From an uncultured Clostridia bacterium (lineage in GTDB: Bacteria; Bacillota; Clostridia; TANB77; CAG-508), in assembly GCA_934178475.1 (NCBI GenBank), contig CAKPQH010000003.1:1-64000 (forward strand): 64,000 nt of DNA, in the 5' to 3' direction. The notes under the pieces are model-generated. The model made no database searches, was not told where the DNA came from, and saw only the letters and a program-made list of their open reading frames with translations. Made by a program: the position numbers and the translations under genes. Below, one piece after another: positions 42,317-51,095 of the stretch (position 1 is its first letter; every line of letters starts with the position of its first letter).

Positions 42317-43405
42317 ATGAATAAAAATAAAATACATACATTTAACGCAAGAGATAATATAATAATGAGTTTGGCAAATAAAATTAATAGTGGTATCAAT
42401 ATGAATAAAGAGATAAATGGTTATAGTGATATTTTAATAGAAAACTTGAAAAGCAAAGGTATTGATTATAGTAAATTGTCAAGAGCGTTGATTCCATCAA
42501 GAGATGAAAATAAATATGAGTATGCTTTTGTATTCTATAGCAGATATTTTGATGATAAAGTAATGTTTTATGGAGAAGAAATAATTAATAAAGTATTATC
42601 AATTATAAATAAGGATAGTACTCAAAGTATTTTGATTGGCGATTATGTGAAAATGAGAGGAATAGAAAATGAAGAAGGTTTAAAAGAAAATTTTATAGAG
42701 AAGATAGAGTATGTTAATAAAGTTGAATACAAGCATTGTATGGATTATTTTTTTGTATATATTAACAATATAACTAAAAAACAAGTAGAAGATATGGCGC
42801 GAAAATTAAAGGATGAAAAATATTTTGTTGGAGTGATGAATTTAAAATATACTGCCAAGATAAAATTATATTTATCATGTATTTTGGTACCAATGTGTAT
42901 TAAATATAAGAATAAGGTTATTGTTCCAAGTTCTGCTTATGATGAGAATTATTGTGAACAAGACTATAAATATAAAGAAAATGGATTTGATGTAATAACT
43001 GTAGATCAAATGTTATACAATTTGTTTCTAGCATATAAGATACCAAATGGGATAAGGGACGAAGAGGACTTAAAGTTTAGTTATGATATTTTGGTTTGGA
43101 AAGCGCCTGAATATGATAAAATAAAAGTAGTAATAGATGAAAAAAAGCTAAATTATTTAAAAAGTATAAAAAAACATTCAATGGATGCACTTGGTATTTC
43201 TAATATAAATAAAGAGGAATTAGAAAAGAAAATAAGGATAAATTTATATAATAATTATATTTATAATGTTGAAGAAAATGAGTTTGGAGATTTAAAGTTT
43301 AATGTATTAATAGAATTTAATATTGATGGAAAACCTAAAAATGCTTTGATTGCTTTAAAATATCTTCAGGATGAAAATGAATTAAGATTAATAACTATGT
43401 ATTAA
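42317..43405 (+). CDS. Protein of unknown function (362 aa)
   Basis: Soluble, charged protein without signal peptide or TM segment. Recognisable text such as FYSRYFDDKVMFYGEEIINKVLSIIN and DVITVDQMLYNLFLAYKIPNGIRDEEDLKFSYDIL does not match a family known to me. AAGGAAAAG precedes the ATG by about 9 nt. It stands alone between rlmD and a minus-strand small gene. There are no repeats and composition is like the neighbours, so it is probably a normal chromosomal gene. Confidence 0.6.
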   Translation: MNKNKIHTFNARDNIIMSLANKINSGINMNKEINGYSDILIENLKSKGIDYSKLSRALIPSRDENKYEYAFVFYSRYFDDKVMFYGEEIINKVLSIINKDSTQSILIGDYVKMRGIENEEGLKENFIEKIEYVNKVEYKHCMDYFFVYINNITKKQVEDMARKLKDEKYFVGVMNLKYTAKIKLYLSCILVPMCIKYKNKVIVPSSAYDENYCEQDYKYKENGFDVITVDQMLYNLFLAYKIPNGIRDEEDLKFSYDILVWKAPEYDKIKVVIDEKKLNYLKSIKKHSMDALGISNINKEELEKKIRINLYNNYIYNVEENEFGDLKFNVLIEFNIDGKPKNALIALKYLQDENELRLITMY

Positions 43406-43440
43406 TTAAAGAGAAAAAATGAGATTATAAGAAAAAGAGG

Positions 43441-43466
43441 AGAGCTAGCTTTAAAAGCTAGCTCTA
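43441..43466 (-). terminator. Palindromic terminator of the 43472 gene
   Basis: AGAGCTAGCTTT (43441-43452) and AAAGCTAGCTCT (43454-43465) form a near-perfect palindrome; on the minus strand it is followed by CCTCTTTTTCTT. It lies directly past the stop of the minus-strand gene. Confidence 0.75.
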
Positions 43467-43471
43467 ATGAC

Positions 43472-43723
43472 TTAAAATATCGTTATAACTACTTCACTAT
43501 GAGATTCAAAATAAAAGACGACCATATTTTTATTTGCATATAATAGAATTTTATTCTTAATACGCAAATTACATTCTTCTTTAGCAGATTCAACAATGAT
43601 TTCGTTTATAGGACAACCATTTTGAAGTAATCTGTTAATATACATATTTAAAGTTAATGGCAGTTTTATATCGTCTCTCCGAGTTATATAGTGAACTTTA
43701 ACGCCACAAATGGATTCAGTCAT
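43472..43723 (-). CDS. Small protein of unknown function (83 aa)
   Basis: 83 residues starting MTESICGVKVHYITRRDD; mixed alpha/beta composition with one Cys pair position (C6, C52 approx.). GGAGGT lies 7 nt upstream of the ATG at 43723; an upstream in-frame ATG at 43771 would lack this. It has its own terminator and is convergent with the gene at 42317. No TM segment. I do not recognise a family. Confidence 0.6.
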   Translation of the reverse strand: MTESICGVKVHYITRRDDIKLPLTLNMYINRLLQNGCPINEIIVESAKEECNLRIKNKILLYANKNMVVFYFESHSEVVITIF

Positions 43724-43939
43724 TTTAAAAACCTCCAATAATAGAATTTTACCTATTAATGTTTCAAACAAAAAAATAGTTTGAAATACCTGTGCGATAC
43801 ATTTTAGGCATTAAAGTTAGTATAGCATCATTTTGTATGAATATCAATAATTTTGTCAAAGAAAGTCGAATAATATATGTTGATTTTTGATAACTTGATA
43901 TGATATATTAAATGAAGATGTGATGGGAGAAATTAAAAT

Positions 43940-44812
43940 ATGGAAAGAGTAATCGTTGAGGTAGGATCAACTTGTACAAAAGTTGATGTTTATAATGGAA
44001 AAGAGATTAAGCATATAGGAGAGAAAACAATAGAATTTAAAAATAACTATAAAAAGGAAAATAAATTAAATGAAATAGATGTTAGAAAGCTAATATTTTT
44101 AGTTAATGAATTAAAATTGAAAAATAGTGATATTTATGTTGGAGGAACAAGCATATTTAGAGATTTAAAAGATCAAGAAAAAACTGATTTTTTGAAATTA
44201 TTTTATGATGAAACAGGGATAAAATTTGATATAATTGACCAAAAAAAAGAAAATATTTTGACAGTAAAAGGTGTAACAAGAAATATAGATAAAAGAGTTG
44301 CTGTTTTAGTTGGAGGTGGAGGTTCAACTGAAATAACGATATTTGATAAAGAAATAAAAGAAATGGTAAATTCACAAATAGGAGTTATTGATATAATGAA
44401 TAAATTTCCTGATTTAGCAGAAGATAAAGCTAAGTCTGATATTGAAGATGTGAAAAGAGAAATAAAGAAAATATTAAATTTACCAAAGCAAAAAGCAGAT
44501 ATTTTGGTATTAGCTGGTGGAGCGCATATGTATTTTGCAATAAATTCAGGAATAAAGTATGAAAAGAATAATTTGTATAATGATAAATTTCAACCAATAG
44601 TTATGGATATAGAAACTAGAGAAAAGGAAACAGAAAGGTATTACAAAGAAATTTCATTAGATGAAATAAGAAGTAAAGTAGAAAGTCCAAGATGGTGGTA
44701 TGGTACAAGAGCAATGTGTGCATTTGTATTGGTAGTAGCTGAAGAGATTGGTGCTAAATATATTGTTCCAACAGATATATCAATGGTTTATGGACTTTTA
44801 GAAGGAGCATAA
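43940..44812 (+). CDS. Ppx/GppA-like ASKHA-fold protein
   Basis: 290 residues in the exopolyphosphatase/GppA style: phosphate-1 segment VEVGSTCTKVDVYNG (about 4-18) and phosphate-2 segment AVLVGGGGSTEITIFD (about 115-130). The usual Asp residues of these loops (DxGS and DxGGGSTE) are replaced here by Glu or Val, so catalytic activity as a polyphosphatase is uncertain. A further block, LVLAGGAHMYFAINSG, resembles the adenosine motif of ASKHA proteins. It is followed 2 nt later by a HAD-type gene, an obvious operon pair. Confidence 0.7.
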   Translation: MERVIVEVGSTCTKVDVYNGKEIKHIGEKTIEFKNNYKKENKLNEIDVRKLIFLVNELKLKNSDIYVGGTSIFRDLKDQEKTDFLKLFYDETGIKFDIIDQKKENILTVKGVTRNIDKRVAVLVGGGGSTEITIFDKEIKEMVNSQIGVIDIMNKFPDLAEDKAKSDIEDVKREIKKILNLPKQKADILVLAGGAHMYFAINSGIKYEKNNLYNDKFQPIVMDIETREKETERYYKEISLDEIRSKVESPRWWYGTRAMCAFVLVVAEEIGAKYIVPTDISMVYGLLEGA

Positions 44813-44814
44813 TT

Positions 44815-45408
44815 ATGAAGATTGGTGTTGATATTGATGGAGTGATATTGGATTTTGAGAGAGAATTAAAGACATATGGAGATTTATATGATTTCATTGA
44901 ACTAAAAAAAGATGGAATTAAAGATAGAAATGAACATTATTTGAGAAATAGATATAATTGGAATGAAGAAGAAAGGATGAATTTTACTAATAAGTATTTT
45001 ATAGAATTATCAAGAGAAACTCCATTATTACCTGGTGCAAAGTATGTAATAAATAAATTATTAGAAGATGGAAATGAATTAATTATTATTTCTGCAAGAG
45101 GTGGATTAATAAAAGAGATGAAAGATGTTGCTTTAGAAAGATTAGAGCAAGAAGGACTTTGCTTTAATAAATATTATTGGCAACAAAATGATAAATTAGA
45201 AGTAGCTAAAAAAGAAAATATAGATTTTATGATTGATGACTGTTATGATGTGTGCAAGAAATTATCAGAAAATGGAGTTAAAACAATTTATTTTAGGGAT
45301 AAAGACATGAAAAAAATTGAACAAAACGAGTTTTTAAAAGAGGTTAGTAATTGGGGAGAAATATATAGATATATAATGAATCAAAAAGAAAAAAATCCTT
45401 CTGTTTAA
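44815..45408 (+). CDS. HAD-family 5'-nucleotidase-like phosphatase
   Basis: 197 residues with HAD motifs: DIDGVILDFEREL (motif I, about 5-17), SARGG (motif II, about 93), and DFMIDDCYDV (motif IV, about 139). Motif III K lies in KLEVAKKENID. It resembles small 5'(3')-deoxyribonucleotidase/NT5C proteins. Starts 2 nt after the Ppx/GppA-like gene, so both are translated from one message. Exact substrate unknown. Ends with a terminator overlapping the convergent regulator gene. Confidence 0.75.
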   Translation: MKIGVDIDGVILDFERELKTYGDLYDFIELKKDGIKDRNEHYLRNRYNWNEEERMNFTNKYFIELSRETPLLPGAKYVINKLLEDGNELIIISARGGLIKEMKDVALERLEQEGLCFNKYYWQQNDKLEVAKKENIDFMIDDCYDVCKKLSENGVKTIYFRDKDMKKIEQNEFLKEVSNWGEIYRYIMNQKEKNPSV

Positions 45409-45430
45409 GAGGGATTTTTAATATTTTTTA
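45391..45430 (+). terminator. Terminator between HAD gene and XRE regulator
   Basis: AAAAATCC 45391-45398 with GGATTTTT 45412-45419, followed by a T-rich tail. It overlaps both gene ends, so it may act on both strands. Confidence 0.65.
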
Positions 45431-45756
45431 TCTAGATAAATAATTATTTGTTTTAATATTTCTTTATCTTCTGGACTCATTTTATCAAATAGAGAAAGTA
45501 AACCTCTATCATAATCATTTACTTTTGATGAAATTAAATCAGCAAAAAGAAAATTCGGAGTAATATCCAAAGCATTGCACAAATTTAGTATAGTAGGAAC
45601 ACTTCCTATGTTACGAGAGTTTTCTATATTTCTTAATAAATCTGTAGAAATTTCAATACTTTCGGCTAGCGCTTCTTGTGTAAGTCCTTTTGATATTCTG
45701 ATTTTTTTTATTTTTTTACCTATTGATTTTGATATTTCTTCATTTTTTAATTTCAA
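45418..45756 (-). CDS. XRE-family helix-turn-helix regulator
   Basis: 112 residues. N-terminal HTH (about 12-66): IGKKIKKIRISKGLTQEALAES, then ISTDLLRNIENSRNIGSVPTILNLCNALDI, a standard XRE/Cro fold. A C-terminal helical extension (DRGLLSLFDKMSPEDKEILKQIIIYLDKKY) is likely for dimerisation, in the way of SinR-like proteins. It is transcribed away from the polysaccharide locus and may control that region; a motif shared by the two upstream regions is noted in the findings. Target genes are inference. Confidence 0.88.
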   Translation of the reverse strand: MKLKNEEISKSIGKKIKKIRISKGLTQEALAESIEISTDLLRNIENSRNIGSVPTILNLCNALDITPNFLFADLISSKVNDYDRGLLSLFDKMSPEDKEILKQIIIYLDKKY

Positions 45757-46081
45757 AGTTAAACACCATCTTTCTTAATGATTTATTTAAATATACCATT
45801 GTAAAAACTAATAAAGAAGTGAGCGAAACTACTGGTGTAAAATTATATATATAGTTAGTATTTACATGTAATAAAAAAATATACAAAAAAACTGTAAATA
45901 AGAGAAAAACTTAATGAAATGCTAAAATGGAGAATGCATAATAAGATACAAAGTGAATTGAATTTGTAATATATTTAAAGATGATGTAATAATTTGGCGC
46001 TTTAAAGAAACAAAGGATATGAATTAAACTACGACTATAAAGAAAATAATAAAACGAGTTTGTTTGGTATGTAAAAATATA

Positions 46082-46110
46082 TTGACAATATTTACCAATG
46101 ATGGTAATAT
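46082..46110 (+). promoter_or_regulatory. Promoter with operator-like palindrome
   Basis: TTGACA 46082-46087 and TAATAT 46105-46110, 17-nt spacer. Between and overlapping them lies TTACCA-ATGA-TGGTAA (46092-46107), a perfect 6-bp inverted repeat in operator position. Confidence 0.7.
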
Positions 46111-46170
46111 ACATTGCATAAATACTCTATTTAAAGATTATTTCAAAAAGTTTTATTTCTATTTTAATTC

Positions 46171-46185
46171 TAGGCATTTCGCCTA
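46171..46185. repeat. Palindrome of the Rpn cassette leader, copy 1
   Basis: TAGGCATTTCGCCTA followed by AAAAAATCAA. The same 25-nt block with one or two differences occurs at 57558-57572 in front of the intact Rpn gene, at equal distance from a TTGACA promoter. Confidence 0.75.
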
Positions 46186-46245
46186 AAAAATCAATAAACA
46201 ATTTAGAGAAAGAATAAGGATGAGATTACAGGAAATAACAATGTA

Positions 46246-46350
46246 GAAAACTTAAAAGTAACAAATGATTATGTATTTAAAAGAATATTTGGACATAAAG
46301 GAAATGAAGAAATAACAAAAAATATAGAATATCTATTTATCTATTGGTAA
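46246..46350 (+). pseudogene. Remnant of Rpn-family nuclease gene
   Basis: Reads ENLKVTNDYVFKRIFGHK then GNEEITKNIEYLFIYW and a stop. The first 25 residues match the N-terminus of the intact gene at 57623 (NLEITNDYVFKRLFGYKGNEEITK), after which similarity ends. Only the 5' tenth of the gene survives. No start codon with a ribosome binding site is evident. Confidence 0.75.
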
Positions 46351-46514
46351 ATATTGCTGTAAAAAATGCTTTAGATGATTGGGAATATAACGAAAAGGTG
46401 AAGTTTTTAGAAGAAATGGATGGCAAATTTTAATTAATAAAATTTTATTTAATAAGCATGTTTGATTATTTATAAGCATAATATAGATTTGAGATTGAAT
46501 CTAGGAGAATGTTT

Positions 46515-47600
46515 ATGATAGAAGATATGTGTAAAATTGATATAAATAAAATTTTAAATAGAAATTCTATATGTATAGATAAGGACGGGATAAAAAAATT
46601 AATAGAAAATAAAATTGTTTTAATAACTGGCGGAGGGGGAAGTATCGGATCAGAACTTTGTAGGCAGGTAATAGAATATAACCCAAAGAAAATAATTATT
46701 TTTGATATTTATGAAAATAATTTATATGATATTGAAACAGAATTAAATCAAAAATATGATTCTGAATTAATAGAGGGATTAGTAGGCAGTATAAGAGATA
46801 AAAATAGACTGAAGTTTGTTTTTGAAAAGTTTAAACCTGATATTATTTTTCATGCTGCAGCACATAAACACGTACCACTAATGGAAAAGTGTCCGTTAGA
46901 GGCCATAAAAAATAATGTGATTGGAACTTATAATTTATTAGAGTTTTCAGAAAAATTTGATGTGAAAAAATTTATATTAATATCAACAGATAAAGCTGTA
47001 CATCCGACAAGTGTAATGGGAAAAACTAAAAGATTTTGCGAGATGATGGTTCAAGCAAAAAATAAAAATAGTAAAAATGATTATATAATTGTTAGATTTG
47101 GAAATGTATTAGAGAGTAATGGGTCTGTAGTTCCTTTATTTAAAAAGCAGATTGAAAATAATATGCCAGTTACAGTAACAGATAAAGAAACTACTAGATT
47201 TTTTATGACAATAACAGAGGCAGTTGAATTAATATTAGAGGCCGTATCTAAAGGAAAAGGTGGAGAGTTGTTTGTTTTGGATATGGGAAATCCGATAAAA
47301 ATATATGATTTGGCAGAAGCATTGATAAAAGAATATGGAAAAGTTCCAAATAAAGATATAAAAATAGAAATAACAGGTTTAAGACCTGGAGAAAAATTAT
47401 ATGAAGAGATTTTAACAAAAGAAGAAGGAATACAAGCGACACAGCATGATAAAATTTTTATAGCGAAACCTTTAAATGTTGATGAAGAAGAAATAAAAAG
47501 AAAAGTAGAAATGATAAAAAAGTATATATCAAATGAAACTACTAGTCATGATGAGGTAGGAATATTAATGGATAGTTTGGTAGGTGAAGAAAATGAGTAA
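46515..47600 (+). CDS. UDP-N-acetylglucosamine 4,6-dehydratase-like (short CapD/PglF/FlaA1 type)
   Basis: SDR-family nucleotide-sugar dehydratase (361 residues) that makes a 4-keto-6-deoxy UDP-sugar. Signatures: VLITGGGGSIGSELCRQV (NAD-binding glycine loop, about 38-55), FHAAAHKHVPLMEKCP, ISTDKAVHPTSVMGKTKR (the active-site region, which in this group has Met or Lys in place of YxxxK) and GLRPGEKLYEEI. It lacks the N-terminal TM region of long CapD. AGGAG at 46503-46507 fits ATG 46515, not 46509. First gene of the polysaccharide operon. With the next aminotransferase it should give UDP-4-amino-sugar. Confidence 0.88.
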   Translation: MIEDMCKIDINKILNRNSICIDKDGIKKLIENKIVLITGGGGSIGSELCRQVIEYNPKKIIIFDIYENNLYDIETELNQKYDSELIEGLVGSIRDKNRLKFVFEKFKPDIIFHAAAHKHVPLMEKCPLEAIKNNVIGTYNLLEFSEKFDVKKFILISTDKAVHPTSVMGKTKRFCEMMVQAKNKNSKNDYIIVRFGNVLESNGSVVPLFKKQIENNMPVTVTDKETTRFFMTITEAVELILEAVSKGKGGELFVLDMGNPIKIYDLAEALIKEYGKVPNKDIKIEITGLRPGEKLYEEILTKEEGIQATQHDKIFIAKPLNVDEEEIKRKVEMIKKYISNETTSHDEVGILMDSLVGEENE

Positions 47601-48720
47601 GAGAATTTTTTTAGCGTCACCACATATGTCTAAAGAAGGTTTTGAAAAAAAATTTGTAAGTGAAGCTTTTGATACAAATTGGATAGCTCCTTTGGGAGAA
47701 AATGTAGATAAGTTTGAAGAAGATGTTGCATTGTTTTTAAATTCAAGAAAAGCGGTGGCGGTTTCATCAGGAACAGCAGCTATACATATGGCATTAAAAG
47801 CTTCTGGAGTAAAAGAAAATGATATTGTTTTTTGTCAAGATTTAACATTTATAGCTAGTGTGAATCCTGTGGTTTATGAGAATGCGATACCTGTATTTAT
47901 AGATAGTGAGTATGAAAGTTTTAATATGTCACCGAAAGCTTTAGAAAAAGCTTTTGAAAAATATCCTAATGTAAAAGCTGTAATCGTGGTACATTTGTAC
48001 GGAATACCTGCAAATCTTGATGAAATTATGGAAATATGTAATAAACATAATGCAAGATTAATTGAAGATAGTTGTGAAAGTTTAGGAAGTTTATATAAAG
48101 AAAAATATACAGGTACATTTGGTGATTTTGGTACGTTTTCATTTAATGGAAATAAGATAATAACTACAAGTGGTGGAGGAATGGTAGTTTCGAATAATGA
48201 AGAAAAAATAGATAAAATTAAATTTTGGATTACTCAATCTAAAGAGAAAGTACCTTATTATGAACATAAAGAGATAGGTTATAATTATAGGATGAGCAAT
48301 ATATTAGCAGGAATAGGTAGAGGACAAATGAAAGTTTTAAATGATAGGATAGAAAAAAAAAGAGAGATATATAATTTATATAAAACTTTATTTGAAGATA
48401 AAAAAGAAATAAGTATGCAGAATATTCCTCAAAATACCAAACCTAATAACTGGCTTTCTGTTATGTGTTTAGATGAAGATTTGAAAATAAAACCTAGAGA
48501 TATAATAAATAAATTAAATGAAAACAATATAGAAGCAAGACATATATGGAAACCTATGCATTTACAACCAGTATTCAAAGACTTTGATTTTATAACCTTG
48601 GAAGATAATAAATCAATATCAGAAGATATTTATAATAGAGGTGTATGTTTACCATCAGATACTAAAATGACAGAAGAAGAGGAAATAAAGGTAGCTAATA
48701 TTATAAAAGAGGTTTTGTGA
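47593..48720 (+). CDS. DegT/DnrJ/EryC1-family sugar aminotransferase (PglE-like)
   Basis: PLP-dependent aminotransferase (375 residues) converting the 4-keto sugar to a 4-amino sugar. N-terminal FLASPHMSKEGFEKKFVSEAF and SSGTAAIHMAL are typical; the PLP lysine is in FSFNGNKIITTSGGG (about 192-206). PglE-type proteins act on UDP-4-keto-6-deoxy-GlcNAc. ATG 47593 overlaps the end of the dehydratase gene by 8 nt (ATGAGTAA), indicating translational coupling; a GTG at 47584 is an alternative. The downstream gene starts on its own stop codon. Confidence 0.9.
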   Translation: MSKRIFLASPHMSKEGFEKKFVSEAFDTNWIAPLGENVDKFEEDVALFLNSRKAVAVSSGTAAIHMALKASGVKENDIVFCQDLTFIASVNPVVYENAIPVFIDSEYESFNMSPKALEKAFEKYPNVKAVIVVHLYGIPANLDEIMEICNKHNARLIEDSCESLGSLYKEKYTGTFGDFGTFSFNGNKIITTSGGGMVVSNNEEKIDKIKFWITQSKEKVPYYEHKEIGYNYRMSNILAGIGRGQMKVLNDRIEKKREIYNLYKTLFEDKKEISMQNIPQNTKPNNWLSVMCLDEDLKIKPRDIINKLNENNIEARHIWKPMHLQPVFKDFDFITLEDNKSISEDIYNRGVCLPSDTKMTEEEEIKVANIIKEVL

Positions 48721-49766
48721 TGTACAAAAAATATATAAAAAGATTTTTAGATATTGTTTTAAGTAGTATTGCTATAATAGTGCTTTTCCCTATAATGATT
48801 GTTATTGGTATTTTAGTTGGGGTTGATTTAGGCTTTCCAATTATTTTTAAACAAAAAAGAATTGGAAAAGGTGAAAAAGAGTTTGAATTATATAAGTTTA
48901 GAACTATGAATAATAAAACAGATGAAAGTGGAATTGCTTTATCTGATAAAAATAGAGTTACTAAATTAGGAAACTTTTTAAGAAACTATAGTTTAGATGA
49001 ATTACCAGAATTAATTAATATATTAAAAGGAGATATGAGTATAGTAGGTCCTAGACCTCTTTTAGTGAGATATAAAAATTTTTATACTAATAATGAAAAA
49101 ATAAGACATACTGTAAGACCTGGACTTACAGGTGTTGCACAAGTTCATGGTAGAAATTTGGATTTGTGGGATGTTAGACTAAAGTTGGATGTAGAATATG
49201 TACAAAATATAACGTTTAAGAATGATATAAAAATTATATTTCAGACTCTATATATGGTATTTACAAAAAAAGGAGTTGTAATAAGAGATGAAAGCTTAAT
49301 GAAAGATTTAGATGAAGAAAGAAAGGATAAGATAGAAATACATGAACTTACAGTTGAACAAATAAAATTAAATAAAAATAAAATAGTTTTATTTATAAAG
49401 AAGTTAGAAGAAATAGCAGGGATAGAAAATGAGAGCAATAAAGTTTGGAATAATATAATAAAATACAAAAAAGATAAATCGGCGAAGATATATGGCGCTT
49501 TTGATTTTGAAAAAAATTTAATTGGTTTTATATGGTTTTATAAATTAAATAATAAGATACATATTAATTATTTTTATATTGATGAAAGGTATAGAAGATG
49601 TGGAATTGGAAAAAAACTTATAGAAGAAGCATATAAATATGGAAAAGAAGTTGGAATAAACACAATAGATCTTAATGTATATATGAGAAATATAAATGCA
49701 ATAAATTTTTACAAAAAACAAGGTTTTAAATGTGAAGAAAGGATAAATTTATGCAAAAAAATATAG
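48720..49766 (+). CDS. Fusion of initiating phosphoglycosyl transferase (PglC-like) and GNAT acetyltransferase
   Basis: 348 residues. Residues about 1-200 are a monotopic phosphoglycosyl transferase: N-terminal KRFLDIVLSSIAIIVLFPIMI membrane helix, IFKQKRIGKGEKEFELYKFRTM, the catalytic Asp-Glu region SLDELPELINILKGDMSIVGPRP, and RPGLTGVAQVHGRN. It transfers a sugar 1-phosphate to undecaprenyl phosphate. Residues about 205-348 form a GNAT domain (IDERYRRCGIGKKLIEEA acetyl-CoA loop, NINAINFYKKQGFK). In the bacillosamine pathway the acetyltransferase is a separate beta-helix protein (PglD); here a GNAT is fused instead. The ATG at 48720 overlaps the previous TGA. Confidence 0.88.
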   Translation: MYKKYIKRFLDIVLSSIAIIVLFPIMIVIGILVGVDLGFPIIFKQKRIGKGEKEFELYKFRTMNNKTDESGIALSDKNRVTKLGNFLRNYSLDELPELINILKGDMSIVGPRPLLVRYKNFYTNNEKIRHTVRPGLTGVAQVHGRNLDLWDVRLKLDVEYVQNITFKNDIKIIFQTLYMVFTKKGVVIRDESLMKDLDEERKDKIEIHELTVEQIKLNKNKIVLFIKKLEEIAGIENESNKVWNNIIKYKKDKSAKIYGAFDFEKNLIGFIWFYKLNNKIHINYFYIDERYRRCGIGKKLIEEAYKYGKEVGINTIDLNVYMRNINAINFYKKQGFKCEERINLCKKI

Positions 49767-50800
49767 ATGAATATATACTTTTAGAAACAAAAGATAAGGA
49801 AAGATGGAATACAATTGTTAAATCATTTGATTATGATGTTTTTTATTTATGTGAATATGCTAAAGCTTTTGAACTAGAATGGAAAGAAAAAGCATATTTA
49901 TTTTATTATAATGTAGGAAGTACAAGAGCTATAAATGTATTTTTTAAAAGAGATATTTCTGAATGTGATAAGTTAAAAAATAAATTAAAAAGACAAACTT
50001 TTTTTGATATAACTTCACAGTATGGATATGGTGGTTTTATAGTGGAAGGTGAAGAAATAGAAAAAGTAAATAATAGTTTTATAGAATGTATGAATGAAAA
50101 TAATATTATAAGCGAATTTGTTAGATTTGGATTGGAAAATGAATATAAAGAAAAATATTATGGAGAAATAAAAAATGTAAAGTTTAATGTTGTAAGAAAT
50201 ATATTAGAACCTGAGCAAATGTTTTATGATTTCGAATATAAAGTAAGGAAAAATATAAACAAAGCAAAAAGAAATAATTTAAAAGTAGAGATAGATTATA
50301 CAGGAAAAACTTTAAATGATTTTTTAGATGTGTATTATGATACTATGGATAGAAATAGTGCAGAAAAAGAATATTATTTTTCAAAAAATTTTTTTAAAAC
50401 GCTTTTTGAAATGAGTGAAAATGTAGTAATATTTAATGTTCTTTATGAAGAAAATATTATATCTACAGAATTGGTTTTATATGATAAAAATAATTGTTAT
50501 TCATTTTTAGGTGGAACGTTAAAGGAATATTACAGTTTAAGACCAAATGAATTTTTGAAGTTTGAAATTATGAAATGGGCATATGAAAAAAATATTTCTA
50601 AATTTATATTAGGTGGAGGCTATACAAACTCGTTAGATGATGGAATTTTAAGATATAAAAAAAGTTTTTCACCAAATGATGAATTGGTAAGCTTTTATAT
50701 TGGAAAAAAAGTTTTTAATAAAGATACTTATGAAAAATTAGTTGAGTTAAGAAAAGGAGAAAATTTAGATGAAAACTTTTTCCCGAGATACAGAGCATAG
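49751..50800 (+). CDS. GNAT/FemAB-like acyltransferase
   Basis: 349 residues. The layout resembles double-GNAT FemAB or BioF2 proteins. YEYKVRKNINKAKRNNLKVEID (about 155-180) is the linker typical of the group. FLGGTLKEYYSLRPNEFLKFEIMKWAYEKNISKFILGGG (about 258-295) is the C-terminal GNAT-like core. Such proteins in glycan loci attach an acyl or aminoacyl group to a sugar. The start ATG 49751 overlaps the previous gene by 16 nt. Donor and acceptor are unknown. Confidence 0.78.
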   Translation: MQKNIDEYILLETKDKERWNTIVKSFDYDVFYLCEYAKAFELEWKEKAYLFYYNVGSTRAINVFFKRDISECDKLKNKLKRQTFFDITSQYGYGGFIVEGEEIEKVNNSFIECMNENNIISEFVRFGLENEYKEKYYGEIKNVKFNVVRNILEPEQMFYDFEYKVRKNINKAKRNNLKVEIDYTGKTLNDFLDVYYDTMDRNSAEKEYYFSKNFFKTLFEMSENVVIFNVLYEENIISTELVLYDKNNCYSFLGGTLKEYYSLRPNEFLKFEIMKWAYEKNISKFILGGGYTNSLDDGILRYKKSFSPNDELVSFYIGKKVFNKDTYEKLVELRKGENLDENFFPRYRA

Positions 50801-51095
50801 AAAAGTTTTAATTGTTGCAACTGTTATTGAACATATAATTGGTTTTCATATTCCTTATATAAAATTTTTAAAATTAAAAGGTTACGAAGTACATATTGCT
50901 TGCAATGGAAATAAACTAGTAAAAGATGTTGAAGTACAATATAATTTACCATTTACAAGAAACCCTTTTACAATTAACAATATTAAATCATATATAAAAT
51001 TAAAGAAGATTATAAATAAAGAAAATTTTGATATTATACATTGCAATACTCCTGTTCGGGGGTGTTCTTACAAGAATTGCAGCAAGAAAAAGTAA
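50769..51095 (+). CDS. Glycosyltransferase family 4, N-terminal part (frameshifted)
   Basis: N-terminal half of a GT-B glycosyltransferase: KVLIVATVIEHIIGFHIPYIKFLK, then FDIIHCNTPV, where the frame goes wrong (RGCSYKNCSKKK and stop). Omitting the C at 51057 restores the family text GGVLTRIAARKSKHSKVIY in the following frame. So this and the next entry are two pieces of one gene of about 377 residues. AGGAG 9 nt upstream supports ATG 50769, which overlaps the previous gene by 32 nt. Confidence 0.8.
   Translation: MKTFSRDTEHRKVLIVATVIEHIIGFHIPYIKFLKLKGYEVHIACNGNKLVKDVEVQYNLPFTRNPFTINNIKSYIKLKKIINKENFDIIHCNTPVRGCSYKNCSKKK

Larger units (their letters stand above)
45757..46514. other. Intergenic region with promoter and decayed Rpn cassette
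   Basis: This 750-bp gap holds the upstream region of the XRE gene, a good sigma-A promoter with an internal palindrome at 46082-46110, the 15-nt palindrome TAGGCATTTCGCCTA at 46171-46185, and a broken Rpn-type ORF remnant (46246-46350). The rest shows nothing that I can name. Confidence 0.6.
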
